From positions 1-38,959 of the forward strand of contig SXOA01000084.1 in assembly GCA_005778405.1 (NCBI GenBank): 38,959 nucleotides of DNA. Direction: 5' to 3'. Positions 26,401 through 33,712 of this stretch are shown one piece after another. Both the position numbers and the translations under genes were made by a program. The notes under the pieces are model-generated. The model had not been told where the DNA came from and ran no database searches. It saw only the letters and a program-made list of their open reading frames with translations. The stretch is from Planctomycetaceae bacterium (GTDB taxonomy: Bacteria > Planctomycetota > Planctomycetia > Pirellulales > Pirellulaceae). The first letter of the stretch is position 1; each line of letters opens with the position of its first letter.

Positions 26401-28142
26401 CAGGCAAATTTGGCGGCGCGGAAAACCGCCAGCCCGCGGCGGGCGTTGCCATCTTTCTTGGCGCTGGAGACGAGGTCGGCGACGAGATTAGCGTCATATT
26501 CCAGTGGGAGCGCGGGCAGAGATGCCGCAGGAGTTGCGTGGTCGGTATGAGCCGTGGGTGAGGCTGCGCCGTGATTATGGGATTCATCTTGCGGAAGTCC
26601 CAACGGCGTGAAGTTGCTCGCAACAGCACGGGCTGGATTCTTCGTTTTCGAGCCATCAGGGATCTCCTTGGCTCCGGCCTTGAGGATCCACTGCCCCACC
26701 GTCTTCTCCTCCGCGACCGGCGGCTTGCCATCCGGCTTGCGGACATTGCCGATTCCCGCGCTCAACCGCACCCAGGCAATTTCTCCTTCACTGCCGATGC
26801 CTCCTTCGACGAGGCGACCGATGGCGAAGTCTCCATCGACGCCAACCGCTCCGTGGGATTTCACTTCTTGATTCGCGACCTCCTTGCCATCGACAAATAG
26901 CTTCACGCGATCCGCCGCGAGCTGCATGGACACTTCGTGCCACTCGCCGTCGGCAATCTGAGCTTCGCTCCGAACATGGTCCGGTTGATAACCTGGCAGG
27001 TAGGCCGTAAAGGTTCCGCTGCCGGACATCGAGAAGATTTCCCAGTGCCGGCTGGAGGCTTTTGTGTCGGATGCGGCGAGAATGTTGTACGTCCCCTTCT
27101 GCGTGAACTTCGCCAGGCACTCGACCGTCAGCGGCGGCTGGCGATATTCCTTCCGGCCAGCTATCAGCCAGCCGGGAGTTTCCGCGGGTGCGGCGGCGGC
27201 TTTTTGTGGCGCGGGAACTGGCGTTCGCGGCCTGGGGCGCGGCCCCGGGTCTTTTCCCTCGAGCTGCTTCACGAGCCAGGCAAGCCCGTCGAGGTTGTCC
27301 TGCAAGCGCTGCTCGGCATCGTCCTGGGTGTGGCCGAGAATTCCAATCGGCCCTCGATAGCCGCTCTCGGCGATGATTCTCAGCAACTTCAGATCCAGTT
27401 CTCCTTGCCCCAGCGGCAGAATCTTCTGTCCCCGCCGTTCGCCGTCCGGCATCATTCCGTTGAGATTGAGAACATACAAATGCGGCAGCATCTTTTTCAG
27501 CAGATCGGGGAAGCGGTCCAAATGGTCATGCCCGTGATGCTGGTTGTAAACGATGCCGACATTGGGGAGCTTGAGCTGCTCAATGATGGCAATTTGATTT
27601 TCCGGCTCCCCAAACCAGCCGCCGTGGTTGTAAAGCCCGACCGAGCAGCCGATCTTGGCGGCCTCTTCCGCGATGGGCCGAATGCGCGCCGCTTCCGCTT
27701 TGACGCGAGCCACTCGTTCCTCTTCGGTCTTCGTCGGCCCGCCACCACCCGTGACCCAAAGTTGAGCGTTGATTTTGTGCCGCTTGAGTACGTCGAGAAT
27801 CCCGCGAGCCTCGGCATTGAGCTCCGTCGGAAACCACCAGGCGGAAAGCTCAATGCTATGTTTCTTCAGTGCGGCGACTTCGGTGTCGAACGTCGGGATA
27901 TGCTCGGCCCGGTAGTCATACGCGAACTTGGCAAAGCCCAGCTTCTCCAGCATGGCCGCCCGCTCTTCCGGCCCGCGGCGTTTGGAGTCGAAGGGAACGA
28001 TGCACCAGGCCATCAGGTTCTTCTGCTCAAAGAGCCTGGTTCCTGGGGCGGGCACCTTCGCCGGCTCTTCGGCGGCGGCAAAGCCGGAAATGGCAAGTAC
28101 CAAGGTGAACAGGACGGGCAAATATGCCGAATTCAAACGCAT
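23499..28142 (-). CDS. Giant exported fusion: sugar-isomerase-like TIM barrel, LamG-like, c-heme, DUF6797-like/propeller, cupredoxin
   Basis: A 1547-residue exported protein (signal peptide MRLNSAYLPVLFTLVLAI, ending AAAEEP). The order, in residues from the ATG at 28142, is as follows. A sugar phosphate isomerase/epimerase-type TIM barrel (about 40-300) is followed by a Pro-rich linker, then a LamG/concanavalin-like domain (about 325-465). A c-type heme motif CLSCH starts at 581 (codons 26388-26402) within a PVC-type heme domain (about 555-705). Next comes a DUF6797-like segment (about 765-940) and a beta-propeller (about 945-1280). A C-terminal cupredoxin has His1463, Cys1531, His1536 and Met1540, the exact C-x4-H-x3-M spacing of azurin. 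A redox role in sugar or glycan oxidation is inferred. It heads the minus-strand cluster ending at 18086. Confidence 0.85.
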   Translation of the reverse strand: MRLNSAYLPVLFTLVLAISGFAAAEEPAKVPAPGTRLFEQKNLMAWCIVPFDSKRRGPEERAAMLEKLGFAKFAYDYRAEHIPTFDTEVAALKKHSIELSAWWFPTELNAEARGILDVLKRHKINAQLWVTGGGGPTKTEEERVARVKAEAARIRPIAEEAAKIGCSVGLYNHGGWFGEPENQIAIIEQLKLPNVGIVYNQHHGHDHLDRFPDLLKKMLPHLYVLNLNGMMPDGERRGQKILPLGQGELDLKLLRIIAESGYRGPIGILGHTQDDAEQRLQDNLDGLAWLVKQLEGKDPGPRPRPRTPVPAPQKAAAAPAETPGWLIAGRKEYRQPPLTVECLAKFTQKGTYNILAASDTKASSRHWEIFSMSGSGTFTAYLPGYQPDHVRSEAQIADGEWHEVSMQLAADRVKLFVDGKEVANQEVKSHGAVGVDGDFAIGRLVEGGIGSEGEIAWVRLSAGIGNVRKPDGKPPVAEEKTVGQWILKAGAKEIPDGSKTKNPARAVASNFTPLGLPQDESHNHGAASPTAHTDHATPAASLPALPLEYDANLVADLVSSAKKDGNARRGLAVFRAAKFACLSCHQAGKSGGAVGPVLTDGGKRLKPEEIAEAILWPKRLVKPEFVTWLVQLDDGRSVQGYKKKETASELTLFDPAGQMTHVISKDEIAAQKEVGTLMPDGLAAAMTGSQRRDLLRFMMELGVTPGLENEVRPEDAPAEFVYKRDPLQPAEWPLWQHSVNRDRLYDFYKKEALFFRQQSHRPHLLPAFPGLDGGKLGHWGNQNEEVWKDGRWNDVDLGSVLCGVFHGPNGLVIPKGVCVRIGELGEMGVCFNPEKLSYEAAWRGKFLKFSAVRHGFMDGLVPAGEFIPRPKAIPPKEPFLYRGFYRAGPRVVFAYRLGDVEMLDSPWVEAGEFERLVGPAESHPLRKSLEDSPAQWPQELRVAGQLGGGKPYSVDTIPFPADNPWKSLFFIGDHGFLPDGSALLCTMHGDVWRVSGLDADLKNVRWRRFASGLHQPLGLVVHDANIYVLGRDQITRLKDLNNDGEADFYECVSNAMITSPAGHDFTCGLVRDKAGQFYTASGKQGLIRISADGKEVDVLATGFRNPDGLSLCADGAITVPCSEGEWTPSSMICLVNMEAVCSPQSPPPHFGYLGPQNGQQPSLPLVFLPRGLDNSSGGQVTVPDNRWGPLQGQLVHLSFGQGSHFLVLRDEVAGQPQGAVVPLVGEFRSGAHRGKFNPRDGQLYVSGMAGWGSYTPDDGCFHRVRHTGEPVQLPRSFHIHENGILVSFTEPIDPKQVSQLQNQFADAWNYRYGPGYGSPEMAPSHPNVVGHEALDITGMHLIDEKAVFVELPDLQPVSQLHLVLQVDAGKPQEMFITAHRLDKPFTGFPGYQKSDKIIAAHPLAVDLASLGKRMANPWGEKRPFKTKLEIAAGKNLTFSTRTLRVKAGEKIKLSFSNPDVVPHNWVLLKPGSLAKVGDLANKLIADPEAVMRHYVPKSPDVLAYTDIVSPQDEFSIFIEAPLEKGRYPYLCTFPGHWMVMNGELIVE

Positions 28143-28226
28143 GGAGAGTCCTCGAATGACGGCTGTCGATGGAATTCTGGGGCTCATCAGTTATAACCCA
28201 CAACTCCCTTCCTTTTGAGTTGCCAA
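28143..28226. promoter_or_regulatory. Divergent promoter region
   Basis: Only 84 bases separate the start codons of the giant fusion protein (-) and the alpha/beta hydrolase (+), so both promoters should lie here. The palindrome GTTATAAC near 28190 offers a TATAAC -10-like hexamer on each strand. No acceptable -35 was found at 16-18 bases on either side. The assignment rests on geometry more than on motif quality. Confidence 0.3.
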
Positions 28227-29075
28227 ATGTTCGTTCCTCTTACCATTCCCGTCAACGACCTTTCGCTGCACGTTGCGGGCGGGCCTCTCGGAGGCGATCC
28301 GCTGATTCTGCTCCACGGAGTTTCTCGCAGCAGCCGCGATTTCGCCCCGCTCTTTCCGGCACTGGCGTCGCGGTGGCAAGTCCTCGCCCTCGATCAGCGA
28401 GGACACGGCCAAAGCAGCCGGGCGAAGACCTATTTCGTGCGGGACTATGCCGTGGACGTGGTGGAGATATTGCTCTCTCGGCCCACCTTCCGCCCGGCGG
28501 TGATCTATGGCCACTCGCTCGGCGCTCTCGTCGCCGTCTGTGTGGCCGCTCGGTGTCCGGAATCTGTGCGAGCCATCATCCTGGAGGACCCGCCGACCCC
28601 TAATATGATTGCGGAGATCAAGCGAACATCGTTTTATTCCCACTTTTCTGCGATGCAAAAAATCGCCGGCTCGAAATTGCCCACCAGCGAGCTAGCCCGC
28701 GAACTGGCCGAGGTGCGATTGCCGACCGCCGCCGGGGAAGTGCGGCTGGGTGACCTGCGCGATGGCGTTTCCCTGCGGCTCGTGGCGCGGTGTCTCCAGG
28801 ATGTTGACCCCGCGGTTTATGATCCCCTGCTGGCGGGCCGCTGGTTGGAAGGTGTTGATTGGATGGAGACGATTCGAGCGGTCCGTTGCCCGGTGTTGCT
28901 CCTCGCCGCCGATGAGAAAGCAGGAGGGATGCTCAGCCGCTCGGCCGTGGATGAGATGCAGCAGAACGTAGCGGATATAATCAGTTTGCCTCATCCAGGC
29001 ATCGGGCACCTCATCCACTGGCAAGCGACCGAAACGTGCTTGCGGCACACGCTCGGCTTTTTGGAATCGTTGTAG
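28227..29075 (+). CDS. Alpha/beta hydrolase
   Basis: A 282-residue protein of the alpha/beta-hydrolase fold with a full catalytic triad: Ser97 in YGHSLGA (nucleophile elbow), Asp229 in LLAADEK, and His261 in PGIGHLIHW. The oxyanion-hole HGVS (His30-Gly31) and LDQRGHGQSS are typical. No signal peptide is seen. The ATG at 28227 is chosen over an in-frame TTG at 28215, which adds only four residues. The downstream amidohydrolase begins 10 bases after the stop, so the two probably hydrolyse related substrates in one pathway. The substrate (ester, lactone or amide) cannot be assigned. Confidence 0.92.
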   Translation: MFVPLTIPVNDLSLHVAGGPLGGDPLILLHGVSRSSRDFAPLFPALASRWQVLALDQRGHGQSSRAKTYFVRDYAVDVVEILLSRPTFRPAVIYGHSLGALVAVCVAARCPESVRAIILEDPPTPNMIAEIKRTSFYSHFSAMQKIAGSKLPTSELARELAEVRLPTAAGEVRLGDLRDGVSLRLVARCLQDVDPAVYDPLLAGRWLEGVDWMETIRAVRCPVLLLAADEKAGGMLSRSAVDEMQQNVADIISLPHPGIGHLIHWQATETCLRHTLGFLESL

Positions 29076-29085
29076 GATCATCGAC

Positions 29086-30354
29086 GTGAAAACGCACCAA
29101 GGTCACATCGTCATTTCCGGCGGCAAGCTCCTCGACGGCACCGGCCGCCAGCCGGTAACTCTGGGTGCGGTCCACATCGCCGATGGCCGCATCACGTACG
29201 CCGGTCCCGCCGACCGCGCTCCCGCAGCTCAGCCGACGGCGCAGAAGATCGATGCCCACGGCGGCACGATCATGCCCGGACTCGTCGAAGCTCATTTCCA
29301 TCCGACGTACTTCAATGTCGCCGCTTTGGAAGACCTCGATATCAAATACCCGGTGGAGTACGTCACGCTGCTTGCGGCCGCTAACGCCAAGCTCGCGCTG
29401 GAGTGCGGCTATACCGCGGCCCGCAGCGGCGGCAGTCTGTTCAATATCGATGTGTGGCTGAAGAAAGCGATTGAGAACGATATCACGCCCGGCCCGCGGC
29501 TTGCCGCCAGCGGCCGCGAAATCTGCGGGGTTGGCGGCCTCATGGATTGGAACCCCGATTTTCGCAAGCTCGGCATGGAGGGGTTGGTGCTGCTCATCAA
29601 CGGCCCGGACGAAGCCCGCGCGGCCGTCCGCAAACTGGTGAAAGACGGCGTGGAGTGGGTGAAGACATATCCGACCGGAGATGCCGCCGCCCCGGACACC
29701 AACGACCACCACACCCTCTGCATGACCTTCGAGGAGATGCACGCCGTCGTTGCCACCGCCCACAACCACGGCCTGAAAGTCACCGGCCACTGCCGAGCCA
29801 ACGCCGGCATCAAAAACGCCCTCCGGGCTGGCTACGACACGTTGGAGCATGGCACCTTCATGGACGACGAAGCCCTCGAACTGCTCCTCGCTCGCGACGT
29901 TCCGGTCGTCCCCGCCTTGCAGTTTGAATACGCCAGCATCGTACACGGCCCCGAGTTCGGCATGGGGCTGCGAGTCATCGACGGCCACAAGGAAACGCTC
30001 GAAGGAGGAGCCGAAAGCGCCCGCCGCATCCTCCGCGCCGGCGGCCGGCTGGGGATGGGTGGGGACTATGGCTTCGCCTGGACGCCGCACGGCACCTATG
30101 CCAAAGAGCTTACCTTCTTCGTCAAGCACGTCGGCCTGACGCCGCTGGAGGTCTTGACCTGCGCCACCAAAACCGGCGCGGAAATCATGGGCCGCGGCGA
30201 CGAATTCGGAACCCTCGAAGCTGGCAAGCTGGCGGATGTGCTTGTCGTGGACGGGGATGTGCTGGCAGACATCGAAATCCTGGAGAACCGCTCGCGGTTT
30301 TTGGCGGTGATGCAGGGGGGAATAATAAAGGCAGGAACGCTCACCGGGAAGTAA
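29086..30354 (+). CDS. Metal-dependent amidohydrolase family protein
   Basis: A 422-residue amidohydrolase-superfamily protein starting with GTG. The binuclear metal site looks complete: His70 and His72 (EAHFHP), Lys193 as the likely carbamylated bridge (VKTYP), His235 (TGHCRA), His255 (LEHGT) and Asp327 (GGDYG). The small beta-sandwich domain that starts the fold (DGTGRQPVTLGAVHIADGRI) and its C-terminal completion (GTLEAGKLADVLVVDGD) are both present. It resembles the imidazolonepropionase/Xaa-Pro-dipeptidase-like group. No signal peptide is seen, so it is probably cytoplasmic. It is coupled to the alpha/beta hydrolase upstream and converges with the PVC heme protein. Confidence 0.92.
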   Translation: MKTHQGHIVISGGKLLDGTGRQPVTLGAVHIADGRITYAGPADRAPAAQPTAQKIDAHGGTIMPGLVEAHFHPTYFNVAALEDLDIKYPVEYVTLLAAANAKLALECGYTAARSGGSLFNIDVWLKKAIENDITPGPRLAASGREICGVGGLMDWNPDFRKLGMEGLVLLINGPDEARAAVRKLVKDGVEWVKTYPTGDAAAPDTNDHHTLCMTFEEMHAVVATAHNHGLKVTGHCRANAGIKNALRAGYDTLEHGTFMDDEALELLLARDVPVVPALQFEYASIVHGPEFGMGLRVIDGHKETLEGGAESARRILRAGGRLGMGGDYGFAWTPHGTYAKELTFFVKHVGLTPLEVLTCATKTGAEIMGRGDEFGTLEAGKLADVLVVDGDVLADIEILENRSRFLAVMQGGIIKAGTLTGK

Positions 30355-30356
30355 AC

Positions 30357-30425
30357 ACTTCTTAATCTTAATCCTACTCTTAATCTTAATCCTCGGCCGG
30401 CAGAGGGAAGGAGTAAGATTAAGAG
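30357..30425. repeat. TTAATC-type repeat forming a long hairpin between convergent genes
   Basis: Bases 30357-30382 repeat 6021-6046 exactly (26 bases). Within this copy, CTCTTAATCTTAATCCT (30377-30393) pairs with AGGAGTAAGATTAAGAG (30409-30425) at 16 of 17 positions across a 15-base loop. It occupies most of the 87-base gap between the amidohydrolase stop and the convergent PVC protein stop. It could serve as a bidirectional transcription stop, although the stem is AT-rich. Confidence 0.65.
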
Positions 30426-30441
30426 AGTTGATTCGAGCTTC

Positions 30442-33400
30442 TCATTTTGTTCCCAGCAGATACGCAACCAATGCCGCCATTTCCGCCGGCGTGACTTTCT
30501 GCTCAACCCCTTCCGGCATCAACGACTTGCCACTGGATGAAATCTGCTCAATCTCGCGGCGGAGTATCGTGTCTTCCTTCCCTTCGCCCCGCCGGAGAGT
30601 CAGGCCGGCATCAGTCTCGCTGGCGATGAGTCCGGTGAGCGTTCGGCCGTCGGTGAGCAGCACACTGTACTCGACAAAATCGGGCGACACTTCGCGGTTG
30701 GGATCGAGGACATGGATCAGGATTTCGTGTGGCGAACGGTGCCGGATCGTGGCCAGGCTGGGCCCGACCGCGAAACCTTCCTTGCCAAGTTGATGGCAGT
30801 TGGCACACTCGCGGCGATACACGATTGCTCCTTTGGCGGCATCGGCAGCGGTCTTTTCAGCCGCAAGCTTCGCGAGCGCCGCCCGATATTTTTCCAAAAT
30901 CTCCTTGCGAGGACTGCTGGCGGCCGGACCGAGAAGTTTCTCGGCTCGTGCCACTAGAGCCTTGTCAGGTGCCAGGAGAATCTTCGCCCGGTGTGGAATC
31001 GAAAGCTGTGCGGCGGGGATACTCCCCTGCTCCAGCGCTCCCACCACTTGCGGCAACGAGGCGGAGCGGGAAAGCAATATGGTCATCGCTTCTTCCCGCA
31101 CCGGCGGCGTCAACTGCTTCCAGCGGCTGATGAGCTCGGCGGCAACCTCCTTCTCATCGCGGCTGGCCAGAACCTTCAGTGCGGCCCGCTGCACCTCGCG
31201 AGGCTCTTGGGGCGAAAGGGCGGCGAAAAGGGGAGTGCCAACTTGATCCCACGGGAAGAACGGAAGTAGCTCGATCGCAGGGACTCTCTCGACGACTTCA
31301 CGCGTGCTGTCGGTGGCTCGTGCAATCGCGCCACCCATCAATTCCGTGAACCGCGATTTGGCCTTATCATCGGAATTCTCGAGTAGTGAAGTGAGCGTTT
31401 GACGTCGTGTTTTACAGCCGCGAGCCAGACCGGCAATCGCGGCATATGGCAGATAGATTGGCCCATCCACTTGCTTTCGAGAAATTGTCTCAACCAACAA
31501 TCTCAATTGGGCAGCGTCGCCTCTTGCACCTATCGTAAAAGCCAACTCTCGGATGAGTTCGGACGCGCCAACTGAATCCAAAAAACGGTGGTTCGAAAAC
31601 AGGTTCTCGACAATTAGATGTCCCGAATTGGATGTGGAGCTAAGAATAGCGGCACGGACCCACGGGTCACCTGCATCTTTGCGAGCGATGTCGGCGAGGG
31701 TCTCGATCTGACTCGGGTCATTGATGTTGCCGGCCGATAGTGCCTTCTGAAAACGAATGTACGGCAAATGGAAGTTTTCAAGCCGATCAGAATCTGTGAA
31801 CGGGAGATAGTCGGAGGGTTTTAGCGTTTCCCGAAGCTCAATCGCGTGTCGTAATACCTCAGCTCTTTCCCGTACGATCTCCATCGGATGATCCGAAAGT
31901 CCGTCTCGGATATCGTCTCTCGACAGCACCTTTAATCCCTCCAACGACCACAGCGCATGCAACCTCGCCTGCGGCCATTTGCTCTCCTTCAATAACTTCC
32001 GCAGCGGCGCTGCAGCCGATTTATCCTGCCGCTCATAAATCAGCCGGTGTGCCGTCTCGCGCCACCAGCAATGCGGACTTTCGAGCAGAGCGACGAGTTC
32101 TTCGGTGCTGGCCTTGCTCAGCTTCGGAAACTTCGGCATGGACTTCGCCAACTGAAAGCCCGGCGGTGTGAGGCGCCAGATGCGGCCTCGGTCGTTGCCG
32201 CTTTGGAGGTCGAGCTTGGCTTTGATGTCGTCGGGGATGCTCCAGGGGTGCTCGATGGTTTCGCGGTACATGTCGAGGACATGCAGGCAACCGTCGGGCC
32301 CGTTTACAAAGTTGACGGGGCGGAACCAGTTGTCGGTGGAGCGGACGAACTCCGTGTCCGGATCGGCCCGGCGGGATTTGAATGTGACGCCGTCGCGGGT
32401 AAGGATTTGCCGGTGGACGAGATTGCCGGCCACTTCGCCGATGAAGACGTTGTCCCGAAAGGCATCGCCGTACGCCCCGCCACGATACACGGTCGCGCCG
32501 CTGCTGCTGGTCCAGAAGCCGGCGCCAATCAGCTCGCTACGAGGATAGTTGACCCGGTCGAGCGACCACCGCTGGGCTCGGTACGTGCGCCACGCTTCCG
32601 GTTCGCTGATGCGATAGGTCCGGAGCTGATCCCCCGATTCGGCCACGTCATTCACCGTCCGCGGCACCACCAAGTGCGGGTTGCGGGCCAGGTAGTGTGC
32701 CGGCAGAACGACGTGCTGCACCGGATTGCGGATGTTGCAGACGAACCGGTTTCCCCAATCGTCAAAGCAGTTGCCATACCGCTCGCCGCCGCTGGTCGCT
32801 TCCAGCTTCTCGGTGACGGGATCGAAGCGAAAATCACGCCGGGCGAGCGAAACCCGTTTGTCCTTCTCATGCTCTTCGCCAGCCTGCCGAATGTCGCCGC
32901 CGTTTCCCGCGGCCGAGCCATAGATGCGGTGATCCAGCCCCCACTTCATGTTGTTCATGATCGCTTGCACGTTGTAGCGGCTGAAGCCGGTGAAGACTTT
33001 TCGTCGCTCGTCGGCCTTGCCGTCGCCGTTCTTGTCTTTGAAGTACCAAATGTCCGGCGCGGCGGCGACGAACACGCCTCCTTTCCAGCAGCAAACGCTT
33101 GTCGGCCAGGCGAGCTGATCGGCAAAAACCGTGCTCCGGTCCATCCGCCCATCCTCGTCATCGTCAAACAGCAGCCGCACCTGGCCAAGAAAGACTTTGG
33201 GCTCGGCGTTCTTCTCTTCGGGGAACGGATAGTCCCGCATCTCCACGACATAGCCCCGTCCATCCTCGTCGTAGGCCATATCCACTGGGTCCATCACCAG
33301 TGGTTCGGCCGCGACCAGTTGCATCGAGAAGCCGTGCTGGCACTCAAAGGACTTGAGGGCCTCCGCTGGCTCCTTCGGCGGGACTCTCGGGAACTTGTCC

Positions 33401-33504
33401 GGAAGGGGAATGCTGGGCTCGTCGGCCGTGGCTGATGAAACAATCGTGAAGGCGAGGCAAACCGCCACTAACCCAAAGCGCCAGCGAGGGAGCATCTGAA
33501 GCAT
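30442..33504 (-). CDS. PVC-type exported protein: beta-propeller, HEAT-like repeats and c-heme domain
   Basis: A 1020-residue exported protein with a Sec signal (MLQMLPRWRFGLVAVCLAF..., ending SSATA). The N-terminal half is the propeller-like 'membrane-bound dehydrogenase' domain common in planctomycetes (GFSMQLVAAEPLV, DEDGRGYVVEMRDYP, LLFDDDEDGRMDR). The middle, about residues 480-830, consists of HEAT-like helices. The C-terminal PVC-type heme domain has CANCH starting at Cys900 (codons 30793-30807) followed by GPSLATIRHRSPHEIL. It is a probable periplasmic or surface redox protein with unknown substrate. The ATG at 33504 is chosen over 33579 because it places the signal peptide at the N-terminus. 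The stretch at about 31350-31700 is visibly less GC-rich than its flanks. Confidence 0.9.
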   Translation of the reverse strand: MLQMLPRWRFGLVAVCLAFTIVSSATADEPSIPLPDKFPRVPPKEPAEALKSFECQHGFSMQLVAAEPLVMDPVDMAYDEDGRGYVVEMRDYPFPEEKNAEPKVFLGQVRLLFDDDEDGRMDRSTVFADQLAWPTSVCCWKGGVFVAAAPDIWYFKDKNGDGKADERRKVFTGFSRYNVQAIMNNMKWGLDHRIYGSAAGNGGDIRQAGEEHEKDKRVSLARRDFRFDPVTEKLEATSGGERYGNCFDDWGNRFVCNIRNPVQHVVLPAHYLARNPHLVVPRTVNDVAESGDQLRTYRISEPEAWRTYRAQRWSLDRVNYPRSELIGAGFWTSSSGATVYRGGAYGDAFRDNVFIGEVAGNLVHRQILTRDGVTFKSRRADPDTEFVRSTDNWFRPVNFVNGPDGCLHVLDMYRETIEHPWSIPDDIKAKLDLQSGNDRGRIWRLTPPGFQLAKSMPKFPKLSKASTEELVALLESPHCWWRETAHRLIYERQDKSAAAPLRKLLKESKWPQARLHALWSLEGLKVLSRDDIRDGLSDHPMEIVRERAEVLRHAIELRETLKPSDYLPFTDSDRLENFHLPYIRFQKALSAGNINDPSQIETLADIARKDAGDPWVRAAILSSTSNSGHLIVENLFSNHRFLDSVGASELIRELAFTIGARGDAAQLRLLVETISRKQVDGPIYLPYAAIAGLARGCKTRRQTLTSLLENSDDKAKSRFTELMGGAIARATDSTREVVERVPAIELLPFFPWDQVGTPLFAALSPQEPREVQRAALKVLASRDEKEVAAELISRWKQLTPPVREEAMTILLSRSASLPQVVGALEQGSIPAAQLSIPHRAKILLAPDKALVARAEKLLGPAASSPRKEILEKYRAALAKLAAEKTAADAAKGAIVYRRECANCHQLGKEGFAVGPSLATIRHRSPHEILIHVLDPNREVSPDFVEYSVLLTDGRTLTGLIASETDAGLTLRRGEGKEDTILRREIEQISSSGKSLMPEGVEQKVTPAEMAALVAYLLGTK

Positions 33505-33712
33505 GATTCTATTCTCCTGGGACCATTGTCGAGAGCGGCGCGGCGTCCCGCAACTCTGCCCAATTTTCTTGCCGCCCATTTTCTTGTCAAACTCTTCTCT
33601 TTCGGCAAGAAAATGGGTGGCAAGAAAATAGGAAGCGGATGATGAGCACTTTTTGCGACACTGGGAACTTCAACCGGCTATCATAACGTGTCCACGTTTT
33701 ACTAACCTCTTC
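33505..33712. other. Divergent intergenic region with a 24-bp inverted repeat
   Basis: This 208-base gap lies between the start codons of the PVC heme protein (-) and the kelch protein (+). It holds an inverted repeat of two 24-base arms (33563-33586 and 33606-33629) separated by 19 bases. Apart from this I see no gene and no strong promoter motif. Confidence 0.5.
33563..33629. repeat. 24-bp inverted repeat (ATTTTCTTGCC type)
   Basis: The left arm ATTTTCTTGCC-GCCC-ATTTTCTTG and the complement of the right arm differ at a single position (23 of 24). Each arm also contains a direct repeat, because ATTTTCTTG occurs at both ends of the arm. Being between two divergent starts, it is poorly placed for a terminator. 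A dispersed repeat or a shared operator is more likely. Confidence 0.65.

Noticed and set aside
26937..28196. 419-codon open frame on the plus strand
   Set aside because: It is antisense to the N-terminal TIM-barrel and LamG-like part of the giant fusion protein, with no conserved motif.
32047..33435. 462-codon open frame on the plus strand
   Set aside because: It is antisense to the well-supported PVC propeller/heme gene, and its composition is typical of a shadow frame.
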